Positions 1-8,222 of a stretch of 64,000 nt of DNA are shown piece after piece. The notes under the pieces were generated by a model. The model worked only from the letters and a program-made list of their open reading frames with translations, made no database searches and was not told the origin of the DNA. Numbering within the stretch: position 1 is the first letter of the stretch; every line of letters begins with the position of its first letter. Both the position numbers and the translations under genes were made by a program. This DNA is from Endozoicomonas sp. G2_2 (GTDB lineage: Bacteria; Pseudomonadota; Gammaproteobacteria; Nevskiales; Salinisphaeraceae), in assembly GCF_017744135.1 (NCBI RefSeq), contig NZ_JAGHQU010000004.1, forward strand, positions 1 to 64,000. The letters run 5' to 3'.

Positions 1-58
1 CGGCCTCGGCCTCCTTCAGAAAACCGATGATCTGCTCTTCGGTGTAACGCTTCTTCAT
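1..58 (-). CDS. IS3-family transposase OrfA, N-terminal fragment
   Basis: Reading from ATG at 58-56 gives MKKRYTEEQIIGFLKEAEA before the window edge. This is the characteristic start of the helix-turn-helix OrfA of many IS3-family elements, which binds the ends and, after frameshifting with OrfB, forms the active transposase. Only 19 residues are visible, so integrity cannot be judged. The match rests on recognition of the motif T-E-E-Q-I-I-G-F-L-K. Confidence 0.75.
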   Translation of the reverse strand, partial: MKKRYTEEQIIGFLKEAEA

Positions 59-109
59 GTCCAATCTCCAGACTTCGGGTGATTGGACTCCAGATCGGCC
101 TGCTACTCA
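1..109 (-). mobile_element. End of an IS3-family insertion sequence (partial)
   Basis: The minus strand holds the first codons of an IS3-type orfA, and upstream of it about 50 bases reach a probable element end at 109. Read outward on the minus strand, that end begins TGAGTAGCAGGCCG, and IS3-family ends normally start with TG. The sequence beyond 109 reads as a plasmid replication protein, so the junction is placed at 109/110. The element continues off the left edge, so its other end, any target duplication and the exact group cannot be seen. The terminal repeat is inferred from a single end. Confidence 0.55.
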
Positions 110-472
110 ATAGTGGGGGATGGTCGCTATTGGATTGAGCTGTCTCAGCCGTTTTTCGATGAAGTCATCGAGCGCTCTGTACCGCTGGACTTCGCAACAC
201 TTCGGGCATTGAGATCGCCGCTCTCAATCGACCTTTACGCGTGGGCGACCGACCGCGTATACCGTTTGCATAGGCCGACCACGATCTCGTGGCAGAGCCT
301 ACAGAACCAATTCGGTGCGGAGTATGCGCGCCCGCAAGACTTTAGAAGAGCCTTTATCCTTGCGCTCGGCCGTGTTTCGCTCCTTTGGCCACAGCTCAGA
401 GCAAAGCCGATGAAGAAGGGCTTACAGTTACGGCCGTGTGCAGCTCATGTCAGCCCGCGGATACGGATATAG
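83..472 (+). pseudogene. C-terminal fragment of a plasmid RepA replication initiator
   Basis: The open frame starts inside the IS end, with no plausible ribosome site. From about base 104 it resembles the C-terminal domain of plasmid RepA proteins (RepA_C family): a segment with R-Y-W-I-E-L-S, then VPLDFATLRAL, SPLSIDLYAWATDR, ISWQSLQNQFG and YARPQDFRRAF, followed by a G-L-x-L-x-P tail. These proteins are normally about 300 residues and bind plasmid origin repeats; only about 120 residues remain and the N-terminal part is missing. I infer that an IS insertion or deletion truncated it. It marks this island as carrying plasmid-derived DNA. No origin iterons are visible in the window. Confidence 0.65.
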
Positions 473-598
473 CGTGCGATATGTGGCTGCATAATAAAGT
501 CTTATGCATGCCAATGGTGAGTTGGCTGGGGTTGAACAGCAGGCGCGGCCACAGGACCGCCATTCCCTTCTAGGAGATAGCGGTCCGCGTGTGACCGC

Positions 599-3500
599 TT
601 AGCCGATTCTGTTGAGCATCTTCCCTAAATAGCTGCTCCTGCCGTCTTGCATGAACAGCACATGCCGGTCTTCCAGGTCCGTTTTCTGAGCGGAGTCGCC
701 GACATTGAGTAGATCAGCAAACTTTGTCGGCGACAGCACGAAAGCGTTCAATATCAACGCCGAGTCTCCCGGCTTGGCCTGGCTGGCTAGTGCTGCCTCG
801 AGCGTTTTCACTTCTTTATAAAGCCCGAGCTTGGGATGCGAAAGATCCAGGTTGCGAAGCCCCTTGGGATCCACAAACGTCAGCCACTGCTGACCCGTAT
901 CGTCGTCCACCAGCCACAGCAGGAAGTCTGGATAAAAGTTGCCAGCCAAAGCGAAGCCAAGGCCTTTTTTCTCGTTATCGGCATTGCGCAGTAGGTAAAG
1001 GCTTCGACCGCCAATGGCCGCTTTGCCTTCGGGAGACTTGTAGAAAGCTTCCAGGTCGCGCACAAATTCCCACTCGCTGGGTGCGTCGAAAGCCAACGGC
1101 CGCATTCTCAGAGGAACAGCATCTTTATCTTCTAGAGCCAGTAGTGGGTAGTAAAGATGGCTGTCGAAGCTAATTGTCACCATGTGCGGCGCATTCCATT
1201 GGCTTGCCTCGCCTATCTTGCGGTCCGCTACCAGCTGCTTGAGTAGTTCCAGATTTTTCAGGTACTCCAGCCCGTCGTCGGTGTTGTCGACCTCAAACTG
1301 GTACAGCTTGAGCATCGATCCGTGATCTTCATCGATATGAGCAATATCGTAAAATTGGCCTTCATAGCCTTTCTTCAGGGCGTTGTAAAACCGATCGGTA
1401 TAGTCGATCAGCAGTCGAATCAGGATATCTTCTTGCTTTCGAATGTCGCCGAAGCTACGGACATCCAACTCAGCCGCCGGGATGAAGAGGGTGTACCAGT
1501 CGGTGGAGCCGGAGCAAAAACCGATCAGCTTCTGCCGGTCGAGGCGTAGATTGCTCCAGCTACGTTGGATCTTGTACTCCTGCAGCGCCAAATAAATGCG
1601 GTCCCAATCGAATAGCGAAAAGAGCTGCGTATCCAGCTTGCCTTTGTTTCGGGCTTCTGGCGTTGCGTGGCCGCTTTTGCCCTTGGTTTTGCTGCGTTCG
1701 GTGCTAAGCGCCTCTACCCGAGGATAGAGGTCCAGCGCCACGTGAGGCGGTTTGATCTTGTCCTCGAACTCGGCGGGGATCTCGTACAGCCAGGGAAAGT
1801 GCGTGCGCTTGAACCCCTGTTTCTGATTGTCCTTATAACCATCTTTCAGCGTCAGCGTCTTGAGTTTGCTGGCAGGGAGGTTGGCCCGCGTTTTAAAGTC
1901 CAGCTCCCACACTTCGTCGCTAGGTGTGATCCCTTCTTCGCGCAGGTAATCCTTGAAAGCGGCCATATAGCTAGCGCGCACCCCAAAGACATTGAGCGTT
2001 TCCAACTTTTCCAGGTGGACGCCCTTGGGCCGCTCTTGTGGCGTTGTGCGCTTGAGCGAAAAGCTCTGGCCTTTCAGGCGCACGCCGCGGCCAAACAGCT
2101 GAATAATCTGCGAGCCTTCGCCTTGGCCCATGTTCAACAAGCCCATGGTAGAGACGCGCCAGCTGCTCCATCCTTCGGTAAATTTGCGAGAACCAATCAG
2201 CACGTTGAGCTGGCTGTCTTTATTGTTCAGCGTTCCAAAAAGGGCGCCGCCAAAATCGTCGCGTTCGCTGTCGAACGCTTCTATGTTCTCCGCCAGGCTG
2301 AAAAACTTGCTGTCATCGCCGATGTTGATGAGCCCGAAGGGTTCGGCATCGCCAACGCGTAGCGCCAACTCGCCTTTGCTTGTCCTGATATTGACCAGCT
2401 TTAGCCGCTGTCGGGCAGGCGCATTGAACACGCGCTGCAGGATGTCGGTATAGAGGGCATCGACTTTGCCGACAAAGCTCATTAAAGGCGTAAAGCGGCC
2501 TTTGAAAATGTTATTGTCGTTGACATCCAGGATCAGAGCTCGATCAGCGATTAGATCGGCGAGCCAAGTCTTGATTCTGGCGTCGTCGTTGAGAAAGTTT
2601 GCTAAGAAGCGGAGCACTACCAAGACATCCGAGTCTTCGCCGGCCACCGTGTTGCCCACGAACACCCACAGCGGCTTTTCTAGATTGAATTCGCTTAGCT
2701 TTTCTCGGTGGGTGCTCCACAACCAAAGCTGCTGATAGAAGGCCAGCAGGCAGCCGGTGAAATATTTGGCTGCATTATCAGCCTGCTCGTAGGCCTCTTC
2801 TTTCATGTTGAGAATCAGCGACTCTTTGCCATAGCCGTCTTCGTAGAAGAACTTGTACGAGTAATCGAAAAGAATGCACTTGGCGTAGATCTCGCGGGTG
2901 GCCGTGACACGGGCGAGGCGCTTTTCCTCGCCGGTCAGTGTCAGCTGTGCCAATTCGTCTTCGTCCAGCTTCTTGAAGCTCGTAGTGCCGAATAGCATCT
3001 TGGCGCGTTTTTTCTGGATCTCCTGCTCAGCCGTTTCTACGGTATAGCCTTTGGCTACGGCCTGCCCGAAAGTGGCTGAATACTCAAAGGCGAAGCCACC
3101 CTGAACCAGCGCGCTCCGGCGACGCATCCAAGCCATGGCATCTTTGCCCGTGCCACGGTGACCTTCGTCCACCAGGACCAGGTTATTGCCTTCGAACGCT
3201 TCGACGGCAACTGTTTTGTCGCCCGTGGCATCGCCCAGCTTGTTGATGTCGATCACATCGACCGTGCCAGGGAAGCGCATTGTTTGGTTTTTGTTAAAGG
3301 CCTGGGCCGTAATTCTCGACCGCTTCAACTCGTCCAGATGCTGCCGCGACAACCCTTCGTTCGGGGTCAGCAGAATGATCTTGTCCGGATAGCTGTTCGA
3401 GTGCTCGGTCTGAAAATAGTGCAAATACTGTTTGATATTCACGTGCAGCAGCAGCGTCTTGCCGCTGCCGGTGGCGTTCCAGAACGCGACCTTGTTCAGA

Positions 3501-3952
3501 TCCTCGGATAAAAAAGCCCGGAAAGGTTCAGCGCCTTGTTCTTCCCGGTAGCGAGCCATCTCCTCATTCAAGCCGTCGAGCAAGGCCTGGCGCTTGTTGA
3601 AATACCAGTCCAGATAAATCTCGGTGAACAGCAACGACAAGTACTGGAAGTACTTCATCTGCAACTCGTGGCCTTCCAGCTTATTGCGCTCGGCGGTGAT
3701 AGCTTGCCAGTGACGAACAATGCTCAGGTCATAGCGGCGCAGGTCTGCTTCGGCTACCAGGTTGGGGTTAAACAGCCCGTGCATCAGCTCGTAGAAAAAC
3801 TTGCTCTGCCCGTCGTCGTCGATGCCCTCGTGCCGGTCTTCACCCAAGCGTTGTTTCAAGCTCGCCAGCTTGTCGGTGTTGAAAAACCTCAGCATCCAGC
3901 GGTTGAGGACGAGTTCCTGGTGGAAGCTGCGTTTGGGCGTCTTCTTACTCAC
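599..3952 (-). CDS. Type III-like restriction subunit: DEAD/DEAH helicase with C-terminal nuclease motif (Res)
   Basis: The product is 1117 residues. A superfamily 2 helicase core is clear: Walker A ATGSGKT near residue 160, Walker B with DEGH near residue 262, and an arginine-finger motif GRGVRLKG in the second half. Near residues 1005-1030 there is a YPDF ... FVDPKG pair, matching a PD-(D/E)xK nuclease. This is the architecture of type III Res subunits, which translocate on DNA and cut when paired with Mod. The gene starts with GTG, which overlaps the TGA of the RhuM gene (GTGA), so it is translationally coupled as the last gene of the operon. Base composition is lower in GC than the chromosomal genes to the right. 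Restriction activity and target are inferred from the family. Confidence 0.88.
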   Translation of the reverse strand: MSKKTPKRSFHQELVLNRWMLRFFNTDKLASLKQRLGEDRHEGIDDDGQSKFFYELMHGLFNPNLVAEADLRRYDLSIVRHWQAITAERNKLEGHELQMKYFQYLSLLFTEIYLDWYFNKRQALLDGLNEEMARYREEQGAEPFRAFLSEDLNKVAFWNATGSGKTLLLHVNIKQYLHYFQTEHSNSYPDKIILLTPNEGLSRQHLDELKRSRITAQAFNKNQTMRFPGTVDVIDINKLGDATGDKTVAVEAFEGNNLVLVDEGHRGTGKDAMAWMRRRSALVQGGFAFEYSATFGQAVAKGYTVETAEQEIQKKRAKMLFGTTSFKKLDEDELAQLTLTGEEKRLARVTATREIYAKCILFDYSYKFFYEDGYGKESLILNMKEEAYEQADNAAKYFTGCLLAFYQQLWLWSTHREKLSEFNLEKPLWVFVGNTVAGEDSDVLVVLRFLANFLNDDARIKTWLADLIADRALILDVNDNNIFKGRFTPLMSFVGKVDALYTDILQRVFNAPARQRLKLVNIRTSKGELALRVGDAEPFGLINIGDDSKFFSLAENIEAFDSERDDFGGALFGTLNNKDSQLNVLIGSRKFTEGWSSWRVSTMGLLNMGQGEGSQIIQLFGRGVRLKGQSFSLKRTTPQERPKGVHLEKLETLNVFGVRASYMAAFKDYLREEGITPSDEVWELDFKTRANLPASKLKTLTLKDGYKDNQKQGFKRTHFPWLYEIPAEFEDKIKPPHVALDLYPRVEALSTERSKTKGKSGHATPEARNKGKLDTQLFSLFDWDRIYLALQEYKIQRSWSNLRLDRQKLIGFCSGSTDWYTLFIPAAELDVRSFGDIRKQEDILIRLLIDYTDRFYNALKKGYEGQFYDIAHIDEDHGSMLKLYQFEVDNTDDGLEYLKNLELLKQLVADRKIGEASQWNAPHMVTISFDSHLYYPLLALEDKDAVPLRMRPLAFDAPSEWEFVRDLEAFYKSPEGKAAIGGRSLYLLRNADNEKKGLGFALAGNFYPDFLLWLVDDDTGQQWLTFVDPKGLRNLDLSHPKLGLYKEVKTLEAALASQAKPGDSALILNAFVLSPTKFADLLNVGDSAQKTDLEDRHVLFMQDGRSSYLGKMLNRIG

Positions 3953-5061
3953 TCCGAATCCCCATTCGTCCTGTTCTTCTTGCTGGCCTTGGTCGATCGG
4001 ACATTGCGCTTTCCGGGCTTTGTTTCGAGCTGTCGAGCAGCAGACTCTAGTTCTCGAATATTCTCGATGGCCCCCAGCGTTTCTTTCTCTTCGCGACGAA
4101 GGGCAGCGAACTTCTCGAACTCGGCGTGGGCGATAGCGTCGGCTTGTTTGCGGGAGCGTTTACCTGCGTCAGGCAGAACCTGGCGGTCGTTGAAGCGCAG
4201 AAAATCGTCCAGCTTCTGCTTCCAGTCCGCCATGAAGACCTGCTTGCGACGCTCGGCCTGATCTTCGGCAAAGTCCAGCCACATGGTGATGATGCGGTTC
4301 AGCTCGCGAACTTCATCTTCATTCAGGTAGTTCTTGGCCACCGTGACATCCTGTTTGCGCACGTCCTCGTGCGTCCAACTCGTGAGCCCGGCGTGGGGCA
4401 ACAGGTGATTGATGCGGCTGGTGATGATCTCCGGTGCCGTCATGCCGGTAACGGCAAAGTGCAGCTTGTTCTGAATGGTTTGGAAGAAGCGCGTGGTTTC
4501 CCTCAGCGATGGCTGATAATCCGCCGCCAGCGCGAATATCTCGCGCACCCGTAGGTACATCCGCCGTTCGCTGGCACGAATGTCGCGAATTCGATCGAGC
4601 ATCTCGTCGAAGTAATCTGGCACGGCGGAGCCCGCCACAGGCGGGTTCTTCAGGCGCTCATCGTCCATGGCAAAGCCCTTGACGATGTATTCACGCAGCA
4701 CTTGCGTGGCCCATTGACGAAACTGGGTGGCGCGTACCGAATTCACCCGATAGCCCACGGATATGATGGCGTCCAGATGGTAAAAGCCGGTCAGGTAGCG
4801 CTTGCCGTCGGTGGCAGTTATCCGGAATTTCCGGATAACTGATGCCTCGTCTAGTTCATTGTCCTGGAACGTGTTTTTCAGGTGTTCGCTGATAGTGCGC
4901 ACATCGACGCCAAACAGCTCAGCCATCTGCTTCTGGGTTAGCCAGAGGCTTTCGTCATGAAGGCGGGCCTCAACGCGTAGGCGGCCATCCTTATCCGAAT
5001 AAATCACCAGCTCGCCGGCCATGTCAGGTTCCGGCGGCGATGCTTCCCCACGGTCTGCCAT
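3949..5061 (-). CDS. RhuM-family (virulence protein RhuM) protein
   Basis: The 370-residue protein shows the RhuM family pattern: an N-terminal ELVIYSDKDG segment, a helix-turn-helix-like stretch WLTQKQMAELFGVDVRTISEHL, then YHLDAIISVGYRVNS and FRQWATQVLREYI. The C-terminal third is charged and likely helical, ending in a basic KKNRT tail. RhuM proteins are named from a Salmonella pathogenicity island and are often found beside restriction-modification genes; their biochemical role is not established. Its ATG shares one base with the TAA of mod (TAATG), and its TGA overlaps the GTG of res, so all three should be translated together. A DNA-binding accessory or regulatory role is a guess from the HTH-like segment and the context. 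Confidence 0.85.
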   Translation of the reverse strand: MADRGEASPPEPDMAGELVIYSDKDGRLRVEARLHDESLWLTQKQMAELFGVDVRTISEHLKNTFQDNELDEASVIRKFRITATDGKRYLTGFYHLDAIISVGYRVNSVRATQFRQWATQVLREYIVKGFAMDDERLKNPPVAGSAVPDYFDEMLDRIRDIRASERRMYLRVREIFALAADYQPSLRETTRFFQTIQNKLHFAVTGMTAPEIITSRINHLLPHAGLTSWTHEDVRKQDVTVAKNYLNEDEVRELNRIITMWLDFAEDQAERRKQVFMADWKQKLDDFLRFNDRQVLPDAGKRSRKQADAIAHAEFEKFAALRREEKETLGAIENIRELESAARQLETKPGKRNVRSTKASKKNRTNGDSE

Positions 5062-8000
5062 TACAGATCCTCCACAGAGAACATGCGTTCCAGGAACTCG
5101 GGCTCGATCTGGCGCAGCTTGAGCTCACGGGTTGCGCCGCCATTCTCGGCCGTCTGAGTCAGCTTGGTGGGGATATTGTGGTCGCCGTTGATATAGACCA
5201 CGTCGAACTCGTTATCAGAGGGGTTAATAGCAAGCTTTTCGCACAGGCCGCTAACGCCTTCGTAATCCAATAGTTCGCAGTCGCGCCAAAGCACCAAGCA
5301 GCTTTCGTCACTGGGCAATGTGCCCGTCACGGTCACAAAGCCTCGGTCTGGCTGGGCCTCAATTTGTTTGACTCGCAGGCCGACCAGATAATTGAACGTC
5401 TCCACCAAGTCGACCTGGGTAGGTTCACAGGCTCCGGCGGAATCTGTAGCGATATTCATGCCGTAATCGAAGGGTTTTTTGAAATCTTCGACCGACAGCA
5501 GCGAACCCTGGCTTTCAACATTCAGCATGTAATGCAGCCGGTAGTCATCTTTTGCTTGTTGGTCCAGCAGTCCGAGAGTCTGATGCTGCTTGGCGTCACG
5601 CCGCAGCTGCAGGTTGTTCAGGGTGTCTTCGTAGCTTTCCAGTTCTAGGATCTTGAAGCAGTGAGAGATTCCAGTTTCTGGGGTGGTTGGCTCGCCGCTA
5701 GCCCATTCAGCGGAGAAAACAATCTTCTGTAGTCTTGGTTTGAGCGCAGTGTCGAAGTATTCTCCTTGCTCGACGAGCACATACTTCCGATCCATTCCAT
5801 CTTTTCGGTTCAAAGAAAGTGTAGCGTGACCAGTCGTCCCTGAGCCGGCAAAGTAATCGAGCACTGTGAAGTTGCTTTTTCCAAAAGACTGCATCCAAAA
5901 AGCTTGTTCAAGTGTTTTCACAGACTTTGGATAGTCGAACACATCACCGAGCCCTAGGTTGTCCAAGATCGCAGTTCCGTTAGTGCCGGCGTTGTAGTCC
6001 GCTCCAATCCAGTTGCTGAAAAGTGTTTCACGCTTGTCTCGATGATCGATTATCTGCTTGATAGCTCCTCGATCAGTTAGAAATATTTCGCCGTTCTCTA
6101 CACGTTCTTTGCCCGTCTCGCGGGATGAGCGCCAGACACGTTCTTCACCACTCGAGTTGATCGGATAAATCCGCTCCAATCCTTCTGGTGTTCTCCCCGT
6201 TGGATACTCCGTATCAAGAGGAGGAGGTGGCTCTGTTCCTACGACCTTTCGCGTACCAGGGTCAACTAACAGCGCATAAAAGCTGCGCCAACGACCAACC
6301 CCTCCACCACGGGGCGCGCGATAATTGTTGTCCGCAGTCCCGCTGCGCATAAAACTGCGTTCTTCAATCTCGTCTTTTTTGGGAAACCCCAAGTGCGAGG
6401 GGCCATTAGCTGGCGATGCGACGATGTAGTATTCATGAGTTCGGGAGAGCCGCCCCCCGGAGCCTTGCGGGTGATGATTGACGACGATAGTTGACACATC
6501 AGAATCAGAAAAATGATCGCGTAAGCACGCAAGTGCATTGCCGAACTCGTAATCATCTATCGCGAATCCGAATGAGTACAAGTCTCCGAATAATTGCCGC
6601 GCGAGCGGAATTGTGTTCGAGATCAGAGCTAGCCAGCTGGAGTGCTCAAACTGATTTTTGTAGGCGATCTTTGAGTGGACAGTGTTATACGGAGGATCTA
6701 TGTACGTGAAGTCGATGCGTGCCTTATAACGTTCTTTGAATAAATTCAGCGCTTGAAAATTATCGCTGTGTACTACTACTCCGTCCAAAGTGGTATCGAT
6801 ATCGTCGATGCTCGCGAGAAGCTTATATTTGAAATCGCTTCCGAATAGACTGGTATCTACCATCTTAGAAAGCCCGGACTTCATCGCCTCGACCGTTGTA
6901 GGAGTTTCGGCGCCACAAACTTTGAGCCGCTTCCACTGCTCCCACTGCAGCTCGTTCGCAACGATCTCGGGGTAAAGCTCCTCCGGCACTCGGTCTAACG
7001 TGATGCAGTAATGGCTGGACACTACAAATTTCTTTTTCAACCAAAGCCTTTTCTGGAAATTTTCCAGTTGCGCGAGAAAGTCGATTAGCTCTAACGCAAT
7101 CGATCTTAAGCATTGGATCATGCGAAGGTTCTTTTCGATGTCGGAAAAGGCGCCGGCGTTCTGGACATCGTCCAAGTGCATGACTTCGTTTTTGATATAA
7201 AAGTCCAGCTCTCGGCCTAGGAAGCCTCCAAGATCCTTGTGGATAAAGTAGTCAGCTGTATTCTTAGTCGTGTAGTCCGTCAGATATTTTTCCAGCAAGG
7301 TGCGATGCGGTTTATCCTCTGTGGGTGCGCGTTTGGCTAGGTCCGGCCAGTGGGATTTAACTTGTTGGTCGGCTAATACTGCATCCACGCCCTGGCTGAC
7401 CAACGCTTCCTGCTTCGTGCCCTTGGGCTGGGGCGCATACTCGAAGCGGATGATTAGGTCTTTTCCATTAGCTCCGTTTACTTCTTCAACCGGGATCAAA
7501 TCCTCTTCGTATTCGTCGCCATGTTCGTCAGTGCGAGCCAGCGTCTTTGGTTCAACCAGGGCGAAACGGCGTTCCTTGTCGTTGTCTTTGCGGTTGTCCT
7601 TAGCGGTGTCCGCCGCGACTAAGCGAAAGTGCACGGTGCGGCCATCGTCCAGATTGAAACTGTAGTTCGCGAAATTTTCGCCGCTTTTCGTGTAGTACTG
7701 GTCCTTGTTGGCCCAGTGGAGCATGACTTCTTCCCCAGCGTAGGGGATAGCGTAGGTGTCGCCCTTGTAGCGACGCTGACTGATGAAGTCACCCTTATCG
7801 TAATAGCGCGAGAAAAAAGTCAGCAAGTGTGAGTACACGGCGTTTTCGTGCTTTGAAGCGCCTGTGCCGTAATCGGCTAGCTTCTCACGCAGCTCCAGCA
7901 CTTTGGGCACGTTGTTCGGGTCCAGTCCATCGGCGGCGTATTGTTCTTCCTTTTCTTTCAGCTCGCGGGCCACCTGTTCACGCTGGGCTTCGCTGCCGCT

Positions 8001-8177
8001 GTTCAGTGCTGCTTCTACTTTTTCAGGCAGGCGCTGTTCCAGGTACTCATTGATCTCGTCGGCTCGTGCATTGAGGATGCGGTAGATGCCGAAGTCCAGC
8101 TCGGGACGGTCGATCTGGAAAATCTCACGCAGCTTGGCGACGAGTTCCTGAAATTTAGCGTTTTGTGCTGCGCTCAT
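5061..8177 (-). CDS. Type III-like site-specific adenine DNA methyltransferase (Mod)
   Basis: The 1038-residue protein has the methyltransferase motif IV TYIDPPYNT near residue 490 and the AdoMet-binding motif FAGSGTTG near residue 776. This is the beta-class order, typical of type III Mod subunits that make N6-methyladenine. About 280 residues separate the two motifs and should hold the target-recognition region. A roughly 480-residue N-terminal extension without an obvious enzymatic motif makes it longer than usual Mod proteins of 550-700 residues. The central part (about 5650-7100) is visibly richer in A and T than the rest, suggesting exchange of the recognition domain. It is preceded by the SNF2 gene with a 45-base gap and overlaps the RhuM start. 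Function is inferred from motifs; the recognised sequence is unknown. Confidence 0.88.
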   Translation of the reverse strand: MSAAQNAKFQELVAKLREIFQIDRPELDFGIYRILNARADEINEYLEQRLPEKVEAALNSGSEAQREQVARELKEKEEQYAADGLDPNNVPKVLELREKLADYGTGASKHENAVYSHLLTFFSRYYDKGDFISQRRYKGDTYAIPYAGEEVMLHWANKDQYYTKSGENFANYSFNLDDGRTVHFRLVAADTAKDNRKDNDKERRFALVEPKTLARTDEHGDEYEEDLIPVEEVNGANGKDLIIRFEYAPQPKGTKQEALVSQGVDAVLADQQVKSHWPDLAKRAPTEDKPHRTLLEKYLTDYTTKNTADYFIHKDLGGFLGRELDFYIKNEVMHLDDVQNAGAFSDIEKNLRMIQCLRSIALELIDFLAQLENFQKRLWLKKKFVVSSHYCITLDRVPEELYPEIVANELQWEQWKRLKVCGAETPTTVEAMKSGLSKMVDTSLFGSDFKYKLLASIDDIDTTLDGVVVHSDNFQALNLFKERYKARIDFTYIDPPYNTVHSKIAYKNQFEHSSWLALISNTIPLARQLFGDLYSFGFAIDDYEFGNALACLRDHFSDSDVSTIVVNHHPQGSGGRLSRTHEYYIVASPANGPSHLGFPKKDEIEERSFMRSGTADNNYRAPRGGGVGRWRSFYALLVDPGTRKVVGTEPPPPLDTEYPTGRTPEGLERIYPINSSGEERVWRSSRETGKERVENGEIFLTDRGAIKQIIDHRDKRETLFSNWIGADYNAGTNGTAILDNLGLGDVFDYPKSVKTLEQAFWMQSFGKSNFTVLDYFAGSGTTGHATLSLNRKDGMDRKYVLVEQGEYFDTALKPRLQKIVFSAEWASGEPTTPETGISHCFKILELESYEDTLNNLQLRRDAKQHQTLGLLDQQAKDDYRLHYMLNVESQGSLLSVEDFKKPFDYGMNIATDSAGACEPTQVDLVETFNYLVGLRVKQIEAQPDRGFVTVTGTLPSDESCLVLWRDCELLDYEGVSGLCEKLAINPSDNEFDVVYINGDHNIPTKLTQTAENGGATRELKLRQIEPEFLERMFSVEDL

Positions 8178-8222
8178 GATTCAAACCTTGTAGATCGTTC
8201 GGCTGCGTTATTTGCGTGGGTG

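Noticed and set aside
579-599. Hairpin AGCGGTC/GACCGCT at the res stop as a terminator
   Set aside because: The stem overlaps the stop codon and no T run follows in the minus direction, so termination is not supported.
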